From Spirochaetales bacterium (lineage in GTDB: Bacteria > Spirochaetota > Spirochaetia > DSM-16054 > Sediminispirochaetaceae): a stretch of 5,075 nt of DNA. The stretch covers positions 1 through 5,075 of the forward strand of contig JAASTM010000225.1 in the NCBI GenBank assembly GCA_021767325.1, in the 5' to 3' direction. Under the pieces are notes generated by a model, which worked only from the letters and a program-made list of their open reading frames with translations, was not told where the DNA came from and searched no databases. The position numbers were made by a program, and so were the translations under genes. Positions 1-5,075 of this stretch are shown here, piece by piece; the first letter of the stretch is position 1; each line of letters opens with the position of its first letter.

Positions 1-107
1 CTGCCACTCGAATGCCAATGAGCAGCATCCATACGCCGACGGAAACCCAAATGAGCAGTTCCGTGATTATGTGTTTTATCTGCCGGATCAAACTCGATAG
101 ATTTTCA
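1..107. other. Left-edge stretch with no assignable gene
   Basis: Three reading frames stay open here and none can be preferred. A + strand frame runs from base 2 to a TAG at 98-100 and would be a hydrophilic C-terminus ending in DYVFYLPDQTR. A second + frame is open from base 3 to a TGA at 147-149, overlapping the next ATG, but its composition is not protein-like. On the minus strand a frame is open from about 151 to the left edge. It would encode basic residues followed by a hydrophobic stretch (TELLIWVSVGVWMLLIGI), which resembles a membrane segment. Its only early start candidate is a TTG at 91-89 with no ribosome site. A hydrophobic frame antisense to a hydrophilic one is also a common artefact. 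Sequence to the left would decide. Confidence 0.3.
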
Positions 108-135
108 TTGACAAGCGCCGCTACCCTGATATCAT
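108..135 (+). promoter_or_regulatory. Sigma70-type promoter for the GNAT gene
   Basis: A perfect -35 hexamer TTGACA lies at 108-113. After a 16-base spacer there is a -10 hexamer TATCAT (130-135, five of six consensus bases), preceded by TGA at 127-129, which matches an extended -10 (TGn). The start of transcription would fall at about 141-143, only a few bases before the ATG at 146. This is a sequence-based prediction; the -35, spacer and extended -10 together make it the best promoter in the window. Confidence 0.7.
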
Positions 136-145
136 ATTTCTTGCC

Positions 146-583
146 ATGAATTCACAACTGCCGCAGATAACGTACGCACGTGCTGTTGAAATAGATCCCC
201 AGAAGATACTCGATTTCTGGAAGCGCAACAGCATCACCGTCACTCCCACCGATTCCCCGAAAGAGATGAGAAAGGCCGCCGAGCTGCATCCGCAGCTGTT
301 TATCGTCGGACTCGGTCCGGATGACACGGTAATCGGTACTGTCTGGGGCGGCTTCGACGGGCGGCGCGGCTATGTAGCACACCTGGCGGTGGACGAGCCG
401 TACAGAAAGCAGGGCCTCGGCTCGCTTTTAATGGAAGAGGTCGAGGCTGAGTTCAGACGGATGAACGTGTACAAGGTGCACCTGTTTGTCGAGCAGCACA
501 ATGCGGCGGTCGGCGATTTTTACCGCCGGCGGGGCTATAAAGAACGGACGGACCTGACCGTTTTTTCAAAAACTCTGTGGTGA
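146..583 (+). CDS. GNAT family N-acetyltransferase (YpeA/RimI-like)
   Basis: A 145-residue single-domain GNAT protein, the usual length for this family, expected to be cytoplasmic and to move an acetyl group from acetyl-CoA to an amine. The acetyl-CoA-binding motif A is clear: strand HLAV (79-82), then R87-K-Q-G90-L-G92, matching Q/R-x-x-G-x-G/A, followed by helix SLLMEEVEAEFRR. The C-terminal motif N119...FY (125-126)...RRGY (128-131) is the standard motif B region. The N-terminal part (ARAVEIDPQKILDFWKRN, then LFIVG and VIGTVWGG) resembles the YpeA-type subgroup. The acceptor substrate cannot be read from sequence. The ATG at 146 is the only start that keeps the complete N-terminal strand and helix. 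It has no Shine-Dalgarno, which fits the promoter placing transcription initiation just upstream. No clear terminator follows. Its role relative to the next gene is unknown. Confidence 0.9.
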   Translation: MNSQLPQITYARAVEIDPQKILDFWKRNSITVTPTDSPKEMRKAAELHPQLFIVGLGPDDTVIGTVWGGFDGRRGYVAHLAVDEPYRKQGLGSLLMEEVEAEFRRMNVYKVHLFVEQHNAAVGDFYRRRGYKERTDLTVFSKTLW

Positions 584-644
584 AGAGCCCGGAATTTGAC
601 ATGCGTAGCTTGGGTGATAGGGTCCCCATGAATGAGCCTAAAAC

Positions 645-650
645 TATAAT
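645..650 (+). promoter_or_regulatory. Possible -10 box upstream of the GTPase gene
   Basis: The hexamer TATAAT matches the sigma70 -10 consensus exactly and lies about 170 bases before the GTPase start. The bases where a -35 should be (about 621-628, GGTCCCCA) do not resemble TTGACA, and there is no TGn extension. If real, it may need an activator. It may equally be a chance match in an AT-rich patch. Confidence 0.3.
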
Positions 651-771
651 TGGTGGTTCTAAGCTTGTGTAGAACTTTGGCTGTCGTGTAGCGGAGCAAC
701 GCCCTACAACCCGGTGAGATGATCATACACCCCTGCCCGGCGGCAGAAGTTTCATTTCATACTACACGCCT

Positions 772-812
772 TGCTCCTGAATCCGCAAGCTTTGCACCAC
801 TCCCAAGGAGCA
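772..812 (+). promoter_or_regulatory. Leader hairpin that could mask the GTPase ribosome site
   Basis: TGCTCCT at 772-778 is fully complementary to AGGAGCA at 806-812, which covers most of the AAGGAG Shine-Dalgarno (805-810). The 27-base loop contains a smaller stem, GCAA (785-788) with TTGC (792-795). Folded, the structure would hide the ribosome site of the gene starting at 819. The pairing is seen directly; a regulatory role is inference. Confidence 0.4.
805..810 (+). promoter_or_regulatory. Ribosome binding site fixing the GTPase start at 819
   Basis: AAGGAG sits 8 bases before the ATG at 819. This decides the start over an in-frame upstream TTG at 771, which would add 16 unconserved-looking residues and has no ribosome site. 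Confidence 0.85.
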
Positions 813-818
813 CCAAAA

Positions 819-2147
819 ATGGCAAAGCGAAAAGTAATTATCGTTGGCGCAGCGGGTCGGGATTTCCACAATTTCAACCTGCTGTATCGGCAGAACAAGG
901 AAGCGGAGGTCATCGCCTTTACCGCCGCTCAGATTCCCGACATCGACGGCCGCAAATACCCGTCCGAACTGGCAGGTAAACTGTATCCGCACGGAATCCC
1001 GATTGTAAATGAATCCGAACTGCCCGATCTGGTAGAAAACGAAGTGTTGGCGGGAAATCAAGTCGATGTGGTCTTTTCCTACTCGGATGTCCCCCACAAC
1101 CATGTAATGCGAGTCGGCTCGATTGCAATGGCCCACGGAGCGAATTTCATCCTCCCCTCACCCACCGAAACGATGATTATCGCATCGAAGCCGGTTGTCT
1201 CGGTATGTGCAGTCCGTACCGGCTGCGGTAAGTCGCAGACGACCCGGGCGGTGTCCGACAGTCTCACCAACATGGGGAAAAAGGCAGTAGCTATTCGCCA
1301 TCCCATGCCCTACGGCAACCTGGTAAAGCAGCGGCTGCAGCGCTACGCCGAAACCTCCGACCTCGACAAGTACGAGTGCACCATTGAAGAGATGGAGGAG
1401 TACGAACCCCACATCGACCGCGGCCGAGTCATCTACGCCGGCGTCGACTACGAAGAAATCACCCGCGAAGCGGAGAAAGAGGCCGATGTAATTCTGTGGG
1501 ACGGCGGCAACAACGACACGCCCTTCCTCAAGTCTGACCTGGAAATAGTGGTAGTTGATCCGCACCGCACCGGCCACGAGCTGCTGTACCATCCCGGCAA
1601 CACCAATTTTCTGCGGGCGGACGTGTTTGTGGTGAATAAGGTCGATTCTGCCGACCCGGAAGAGACCGACCGGCTGATCAGACACTGCAAAACCTACAAC
1701 CCGGATGCCGAAATAATCCGCGCCGAGTCCACCCTGACCGTAGAGAACCCGGAAGTGATAAAGGGCAAGCGTGTTCTGGTGGTAGAAGACGGCCCGACCC
1801 TTACCCACGGAGAGATGAAAATCGGGGCCGGAACAGTGGCCGCCCAGCGCAACGGCGCGGCTGAGCTTGTCGACCCGCGCAGTGTGGCGGTCGGCGGCAT
1901 TAAGGCCACCTTCGAAAAGTACCCCGAAATCGGGACCCTGCTGCCGGCAATGGGCTACGGACAGCAGCAGATCAAAGACCTGGAGGCTACCATCAACGCG
2001 GCCGACTGCGACGCAGTGGTCATTGCCACCCCAATCGATCTGAATCGAATCGTCAACATTGAAAAGCCGAACACCAGGGTAAATTACGAGCTGGACGAAC
2101 ACGCGGCTGCCAAGCTGGATGAAATTCTAAAGAGGAAATTCGGCTGA
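819..2147 (+). CDS. Cyclic 2,3-diphosphoglycerate synthetase-like P-loop GTPase (COG2403-type)
   Basis: A 442-residue protein of the predicted-GTPase family related to archaeal cyclic 2,3-diphosphoglycerate synthetase, near the full length of that family. The N-terminal part (about 1-125) begins with a Rossmann-like strand and glycine turn, KVIIVGAAGRDFHNFN, and contains FSYSDV, typical of the family. The nucleotide-binding part begins near 126 with VSVCAVRTGCGKSQTTR. The P-loop GCGKS is at 135-139, with K138 and S139 in place, but the first position of the usual G/A-x4-GKS pattern is a valine. Other blocks are RHPMPYG, a probable Walker B-like WDGGNND (227-233), the substrate-like DPHR.GHE segment, and N273-K-V-D276, the guanine-recognition NKxD motif. 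In archaea the relatives make cyclic 2,3-diphosphoglycerate, a thermoprotectant, using ATP. Whether this protein does so is unknown. No pathway partner is next to it. It is expected to be cytoplasmic. The family call is secure; the reaction is not. Confidence 0.85.
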   Translation: MAKRKVIIVGAAGRDFHNFNLLYRQNKEAEVIAFTAAQIPDIDGRKYPSELAGKLYPHGIPIVNESELPDLVENEVLAGNQVDVVFSYSDVPHNHVMRVGSIAMAHGANFILPSPTETMIIASKPVVSVCAVRTGCGKSQTTRAVSDSLTNMGKKAVAIRHPMPYGNLVKQRLQRYAETSDLDKYECTIEEMEEYEPHIDRGRVIYAGVDYEEITREAEKEADVILWDGGNNDTPFLKSDLEIVVVDPHRTGHELLYHPGNTNFLRADVFVVNKVDSADPEETDRLIRHCKTYNPDAEIIRAESTLTVENPEVIKGKRVLVVEDGPTLTHGEMKIGAGTVAAQRNGAAELVDPRSVAVGGIKATFEKYPEIGTLLPAMGYGQQQIKDLEATINAADCDAVVIATPIDLNRIVNIEKPNTRVNYELDEHAAAKLDEILKRKFG

Positions 2148-2167
2148 GTCGAATAGAAGTTTTTTTT
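2138..2167 (+). terminator. Weak possible terminator at the end of the GTPase gene
   Basis: ATTCG (2138-2142) pairs with CGAAT (2150-2154), with one further G-U pair inside, and the loop spans the stop codon. Five bases later comes a T8 run (2160-2167). The order stem then U-tract is right for a + strand terminator, but the stem is short and AT-containing, so the call is tentative. Confidence 0.3.
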
Positions 2168-2180
2168 AATGAAGTGAACC

Positions 2181-2217
2181 TGCTGCCCCGGGGCGCCTGT
2201 GTGCACCCGGGGCAGCA
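2181..2217. terminator. Perfect 12-bp GC-rich hairpin between convergent genes
   Basis: TGCTGCCCCGGG (2181-2192) and CCCGGGGCAGCA (2206-2217) are exact inverted complements around a 13-base loop. The hairpin begins 8 bases beyond the stop of the minus-strand dehydrogenase and about 33 bases after the GTPase stop, so it probably ends or stabilises both transcripts. It lacks a good U-tract in either direction: TTTT at 2224-2227 on the + side, and an A-run on the minus side. It may therefore act as a 3' stabilising stem or a non-canonical terminator. Confidence 0.65.
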
Positions 2218-2225
2218 CTCTGCTT

Positions 2226-3269
2226 TTACTCGCCCGGCTTCAGGATAATCTTTAACCCTTTTCCATCCCGCAGTAAATCAATCCCTTCGTGTACTTTAGA
2301 TAAGGGCATGCGGTGCGAGACGATTACCTCCAGCGGTAGTTTGCCGCTCTCCATTATACGCGCCGTCTTCTCGAAGGAGTAGCGTCCGATAAAACCGCTG
2401 TGCACAGTTATTTCTTTCTTGAGCATATCACCCACCGGAATCTCAGGGTTCACTGTCTCATCATGACCGAACTGCAGTACGCGCCCGCCGGCCCGCGCCA
2501 TTGCGATCGCCTGCGGAAGCAGCGGACCCACCGCCTCAACCACGACATCCGGCCCGTCCGGCATCTCTTCCTGCAGCACTGCAGCCAAGTCATCCGGATG
2601 CACGACGATGTCCGCCCCCACCTTCCGGGCCGCATTCTGCCGGTATTCGGAAGGTTCTGAGACGATCAGTTTCGAAGCCCCATTTGCCAGCAGCAGTGCG
2701 GTGAACAGGAGCCCGATCGGACCGGCCCCCAGAACAAGCACATACTCCCCGGGCTGAACTTTTAATTTGTCGGTTGCATTGACTACACAGGCTAAAGGTT
2801 CGCCAAGGGCCGCGATATGCGCGGGTACGGACTGGCTTACTTTGTACAGCGACTGTTGCGGTACCACCACATATTCGGCCATTGCCCCATCAGAGAAAAT
2901 ACCGATAGTATCGGGGTGGCCGGGTTCTCCGCTGGATGCGTAAAGCGGTATACAACGATCGGGCCGTTGTCTTCGGCACTCGTCACATACTCCGCAGCCG
3001 GGATGAGGGTCTATCAGCACCGACTCTCCCACTTCGTATCCCCGGATGTCGTCGCCGAGCGCCTCAATCACTCCCGTAAACTCGTGTCCCTCCACAATGC
3101 CGGGCTTGGCCGGGTGAGCCGGCGGATCCTGTAGAATATGCAAATCCGTCCCGCAAATGCCAACCCCGGTCACTCTTATGAGCGCCTGGTCCGGCCGTGA
3201 GATAGCCGGTTTTGGATAGTTGTCTTTAATAACGAGTTTCCCCGGTCCCTCAAAAATTGCTGCCTGCAT
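2226..3269 (-). CDS. Zinc-dependent medium-chain alcohol/polyol dehydrogenase (gene 3 of operon)
   Basis: A 347-residue medium-chain dehydrogenase/reductase of the sorbitol/threonine-dehydrogenase type. Catalytic-zinc ligands are C39 (GICGTD), H62-E63 (GHE) and E157 (GEPLA). The structural zinc site is complete at C92, C95, C98 and C106. The Rossmann motif GAGPIG is at 181-186, and E205 at the end of the second strand (IVSEP) predicts NAD rather than NADP. It should oxidise a secondary alcohol of a polyol, sugar or sugar acid, or reduce the ketone. The substrate cannot be deduced. The start is the ATG at 3269, 6 bases after AAGGAG (3281-3276 on the minus strand). An upstream in-frame start at 3308 would add 13 residues and overlap the preceding stop, so I rejected it. 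The gene lies 38 bases after the preceding dehydrogenase and is the last in the operon. The two dehydrogenases are clearly different paralogues rather than a recent duplication. Confidence 0.9.
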   Translation of the reverse strand: MQAAIFEGPGKLVIKDNYPKPAISRPDQALIRVTGVGICGTDLHILQDPPAHPAKPGIVEGHEFTGVIEALGDDIRGYEVGESVLIDPHPGCGVCDECRRQRPDRCIPLYASSGEPGHPDTIGIFSDGAMAEYVVVPQQSLYKVSQSVPAHIAALGEPLACVVNATDKLKVQPGEYVLVLGAGPIGLLFTALLLANGASKLIVSEPSEYRQNAARKVGADIVVHPDDLAAVLQEEMPDGPDVVVEAVGPLLPQAIAMARAGGRVLQFGHDETVNPEIPVGDMLKKEITVHSGFIGRYSFEKTARIMESGKLPLEVIVSHRMPLSKVHEGIDLLRDGKGLKIILKPGE

Positions 3270-3275
3270 AGAACT

Positions 3276-3281
3276 CTCCTT
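3276..3281 (-). promoter_or_regulatory. Ribosome binding site deciding the start at 3269
   Basis: AAGGAG on the minus strand, 6 bases before the ATG at 3269. It shows that the longer reading frame from 3308 is not the translated form. Confidence 0.85.
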
Positions 3282-3307
3282 GTGTGATAGATGCGACTCC
3301 GGCGGCA

Positions 3308-4369
3308 CTACTCATCAAAGGTAAGCATCACCTTCAGCGCTTCGTCCTTGTTGTGGATGGCCACATAGAAGCCGTCATAGATTTTGTGAAACGGGAAATA
3401 GTGCGTATTGAGGGCTTCAAAATCATAGGTGTCTTTTATCCGGTTCATGAAGCGGATTGTCCGCTGGCCGAAGTCTTTGGTGCCGCCGGAACCGGCTATA
3501 CTCAGGGTCTTCCAGATGGTCTTTCCGATTTCGGTTGGAACCTTGCGTCCGATGGAGTGGCCTATCAGCCGGACTCTGGCACTGTGCGCGGAAATGTCGA
3601 ACAGAGATGCAATCGCTTTGTCATTGCCTGAAGCCTCGACACAGACGTCTCCGCCGTGGCCGTTGGTCACATCCATCACCTGCTCATAGATGTCCTTCTC
3701 AGTCGGGTCCAGGACAATTTCGGCACCGTATTTCAGGGCTGTCTGCCGGCGGTTTTCCAGCGGATCCACCACAATGGTTTTCGCACCGCTCGTTGCCGCT
3801 ACCATCGTCGCCGAGAGCCCGACCGGCCCAGCTCCGCTGATGATTGCGATGTCGCTGGCATCGATATAGCCCCCGTTGCCCCAGATGCCGAAATAGCCGA
3901 TGGAGAATGTCTCGACCCAGGCACCGTCAGCGTATGACCAGTGGTCCGGAATCTTATGCACATACTGTTCCTCGACCACCATATACTCACCCATACCCCC
4001 CGGTGAATCTGGTCTGAAACCGATCTCCCTGAAGTTTAGGCATGCCGAGGGCATCCGGCCGTCTTTGCAGTTCTCGCACACCCCGCAGCCCATTACACAG
4101 TCGCCGGTTACCTTATCACCGACCTTCAGACTGCTGCGCAGCCCCGAGCCCACATCAACGATCTTTCCGCCCCATTCGTGGCCGGGGGTGTACGGCCCGA
4201 GGTCATAGCGCCCCTCCGCCGAATCGCCCTCATAACACTCTACATCGGAGCCGCAGATACCGCAGGCGCCGGTCTTGATAAGCACCTGGTTCGGCTGCAG
4301 CGCGGGAACTTCGACTTCTTCTACCCGTAAATCCTTGGGACCGTACAGAAATGCTATCTTTGCTTTCAT
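3308..4369 (-). CDS. Zinc-dependent medium-chain dehydrogenase (gene 2 of operon)
   Basis: A 353-residue zinc dehydrogenase of the same superfamily as its downstream neighbour but divergent from it. Catalytic-site residues are C39 (GICGSD), H64-E65 (GHEW) and E153, the last in the unusual context WVETFSIGYF in place of the common EPLA. The structural zinc cysteines are C95, C98, C101 and C110; the last gap is one residue longer than the usual seven, and C91 lies close by. The nucleotide fold shows GAGPVG at 179-184 and D202 at the end of strand two (IVVDP), predicting NAD. It is likely to oxidise a polyol, cyclitol or sugar-acid hydroxyl. The preceding epimerase makes a 2-keto-inositol or hexonate dehydrogenase possible, but that is inference. 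The start is the ATG at 4369, 8 bases after GAGGAG. An in-frame TTG at 4375 is only 2 bases from that site and is unlikely. The gene begins 19 bases after the epimerase stop, so the two are almost certainly co-transcribed. Confidence 0.9.
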   Translation of the reverse strand: MKAKIAFLYGPKDLRVEEVEVPALQPNQVLIKTGACGICGSDVECYEGDSAEGRYDLGPYTPGHEWGGKIVDVGSGLRSSLKVGDKVTGDCVMGCGVCENCKDGRMPSACLNFREIGFRPDSPGGMGEYMVVEEQYVHKIPDHWSYADGAWVETFSIGYFGIWGNGGYIDASDIAIISGAGPVGLSATMVAATSGAKTIVVDPLENRRQTALKYGAEIVLDPTEKDIYEQVMDVTNGHGGDVCVEASGNDKAIASLFDISAHSARVRLIGHSIGRKVPTEIGKTIWKTLSIAGSGGTKDFGQRTIRFMNRIKDTYDFEALNTHYFPFHKIYDGFYVAIHNKDEALKVMLTFDE

Positions 4370-4377
4370 ATCCAAAT

Positions 4378-4383
4378 CTCCTC
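4378..4383 (-). promoter_or_regulatory. Ribosome binding site deciding the start at 4369
   Basis: GAGGAG on the minus strand, 8 bases before the ATG at 4369 and only 2 bases before the competing TTG at 4375. The spacing selects the ATG. The site lies within the 19-base gap after the epimerase stop codon. Confidence 0.8.
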
Positions 4384-4388
4384 TTGTA

Positions 4389-5075
4389 TTATATGTTACT
4401 CATTACCTGGCGCATATGTCGCAAACCCAATTCGGCCGATTTTACCGCGTCCGGATCCGGCATATGCTCACCCGAAATGTACCCGTCATAACCTGTAGCC
4501 TGGAGTGCTTTCAATATTGCTTCGAAATCCAGGTGCCCGGCACCTGGGTACCAGCGGTTGGAATCGGCATAGTGAAAGTGAAAAATCCTATTGCCAGCCA
4601 TGCGAATACTTTCCTCGATCACCGGCTCCTCGATGTTCATATGAAAGGTATCCAGCAGCATTCCCAGGTTATCCGCCCCTACGCTCTCGATGAACTCCAG
4701 CCCCTCTGCTACAGAGTTTAGACTGTTCACCTCGAAGCGGTTGATAGGTTCGAAGGCGATTCTCACCCCCGAATTCTCCGCTGCGGCACAGCACTGCTGA
4801 AAGGCCGACCGCATCCATGCAAAGGCATCCGCTCGCGCCACAGTCGCAGGGTAGATCCCCCGCAGAAGCCCGATGATTATGACCGCGCCCGTGCGGGCGG
4901 CAAAGGGAATATGGGAGATAGTTCTGTCAATTGCCTTTTTCCTGATTGCGGAATCTGGGTCGCAGTAGGAGAGCCCCTCTTCACCCCAAGCCTGCCCGGT
5001 ACCGATTGCTGACACCTCGAGCCGCTGGGCCCGCACCTGTTCGAACAGCTCGTCCTGGTCAATTATTTCCGGGTC
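4389..5075 (-). CDS. Sugar epimerase, IolO-like (5-keto-L-gluconate epimerase type), 5' end cut by window
   Basis: The visible 228 residues are the C-terminal part of a TIM-barrel sugar-phosphate isomerase/epimerase (AP-endonuclease-2 fold). The frame continues to the right edge (DPEIIDQDELFEQ precedes the GTG at 5036), so that GTG is not the start and about 40 N-terminal residues are missing. Counting from the first visible residue, the metal ligands of the D-tagatose 3-epimerase family are all present: E109 (FEPINRFE), D142 (LLDTFH), H168 (HFHYADSNR) and E203 (SGEH). The substrate-side residues E115, H145 and R174 are also present. Their spacings equal those of the Pseudomonas cichorii enzyme (E152, D185, H211, E246). 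The segments AIGTGQA, AVIIIGLLRG, DTFHMNIEE and ADSNRWYPGAGH closely resemble, from memory, Thermotoga maritima IolO (TM0416), which converts 5-keto-L-gluconate to D-tagaturonate. It is the first of the three operon genes visible. The fold and mechanism are secure; the substrate is inferred. Confidence 0.88.
   Translation of the reverse strand, partial: DPEIIDQDELFEQVRAQRLEVSAIGTGQAWGEEGLSYCDPDSAIRKKAIDRTISHIPFAARTGAVIIIGLLRGIYPATVARADAFAWMRSAFQQCCAAAENSGVRIAFEPINRFEVNSLNSVAEGLEFIESVGADNLGMLLDTFHMNIEEPVIEESIRMAGNRIFHFHYADSNRWYPGAGHLDFEAILKALQATGYDGYISGEHMPDPDAVKSAELGLRHMRQVMSNI

Larger units (their letters stand above)
584..818. other. 235-base intergenic leader/spacer, no gene
   Basis: This spacer lies between the acetyltransferase and the GTPase gene. 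It contains a TTGACA at 596-601 with no acceptable -10 at normal spacing, and a perfect TATAAT at 645-650 with no recognisable -35 upstream. There are small inverted repeats: GTTCT (656-660) with AGAAC (671-675), and TGTAG (687-691) with CTACA (704-708). An 8-base palindrome ATGATCAT sits at 719-726. A 14-codon + strand ORF from the ATG at 629 has no convincing ribosome site. A 63-codon minus frame across 726-535 overlaps the acetyltransferase gene and looks like a shadow. If transcription begins near the TATAAT, the GTPase mRNA would have a leader of about 160 bases. Confidence 0.5.

Noticed and set aside
596..623. TTGACA with TAGGGT as a promoter after the acetyltransferase gene
   Set aside because: The -10 candidate matches only three of six consensus bases, so the pair is not a convincing promoter.
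535..726. A 63-codon minus-strand ORF over the spacer
   Set aside because: It overlaps the end of the acetyltransferase gene, has no convincing ribosome site and no recognised family. It is kept only as part of the spacer finding.
771..818. Extended GTPase start at the TTG at 771
   Set aside because: It lacks a ribosome site and adds residues before the typical KVIIVGAAG beginning. AAGGAG at 805-810 points to the ATG at 819.
1158..2102. A 314-codon minus-strand ORF antisense to the GTPase gene
   Set aside because: The + strand frame encodes a recognisable conserved protein with a good ribosome site. The long antisense frame is the expected by-product of its GC-rich codon usage and shows no domain or family resemblance.
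3270..3308. Extended start of the third operon gene at 3308, which would overlap the previous stop codon
   Set aside because: The 13 extra residues are encoded across the ribosome site itself, and the family normally begins at the MQAAIFEGPG segment.
3284..4278. Several + strand ORFs of 78-127 codons across the dehydrogenase genes
   Set aside because: They are arginine-, proline- and serine-rich shadows of the minus-strand genes, with no family resemblance.
4370..4375. TTG start at 4375 for the middle dehydrogenase
   Set aside because: Only 2 bases separate it from GAGGAG; the ATG at 4369 has the proper 8-base spacing.
4389..5036. Epimerase as a complete 215-residue protein starting at the GTG at 5036
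   Set aside because: The frame stays open with plausible residues to the window edge, and the barrel would lack its first strands. The gene is simply cut by the window.

Overview
The window carries five protein-coding genes in three blocks. It reads as bacterial: Shine-Dalgarno sites of the AAGGAG/GAGGAG type, one sigma70-like promoter, tight gene spacing and moderately high G+C. The gene content (a cyclic-2,3-diphosphoglycerate-synthetase-like GTPase, zinc dehydrogenases and a sugar epimerase resembling Thermotoga IolO) suggests an anaerobic or fermentative heterotroph such as a spirochaete or a Thermotoga-like lineage. That placement is a weak inference; no marker gene is present.

Left block, + strand. 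Bases 1-107 cannot be assigned to a gene. A near-consensus promoter at 108-135 then drives a 145-residue GNAT acetyltransferase (146-583). The predicted transcription start lies only a few bases before the ATG and no Shine-Dalgarno is visible, so the mRNA is probably leaderless or nearly so. A 235-base spacer follows. It holds a TATAAT box, small inverted repeats and a 7-bp hairpin that would mask the ribosome site of the next gene. That gene (819-2147) encodes a 442-residue member of the predicted-GTPase family related to archaeal cyclic 2,3-diphosphoglycerate synthetase. The family's role in bacteria is not settled.

Centre. The GTPase gene converges on the minus-strand operon. The 78-base gap contains a perfect 12-bp GC-rich hairpin and a T8 run, presumably a shared transcription-termination zone.

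Right block, minus strand, transcribed from the right edge toward 2226. The order is an IolO-like sugar epimerase (5' end outside the window), then two different zinc-dependent medium-chain dehydrogenases of 353 and 347 residues. Gaps are 19 and 38 bases, and each downstream gene has its own strong ribosome site. One epimerase and two NAD-type polyol/sugar dehydrogenases fit a catabolic operon that oxidises and epimerises a polyol, cyclitol or sugar acid. The epimerase's resemblance to 5-keto-L-gluconate epimerase points toward an inositol/hexonate route, but no substrate can be proven from this window. I found no CRISPR array, tRNA, rRNA or intact insertion sequence.
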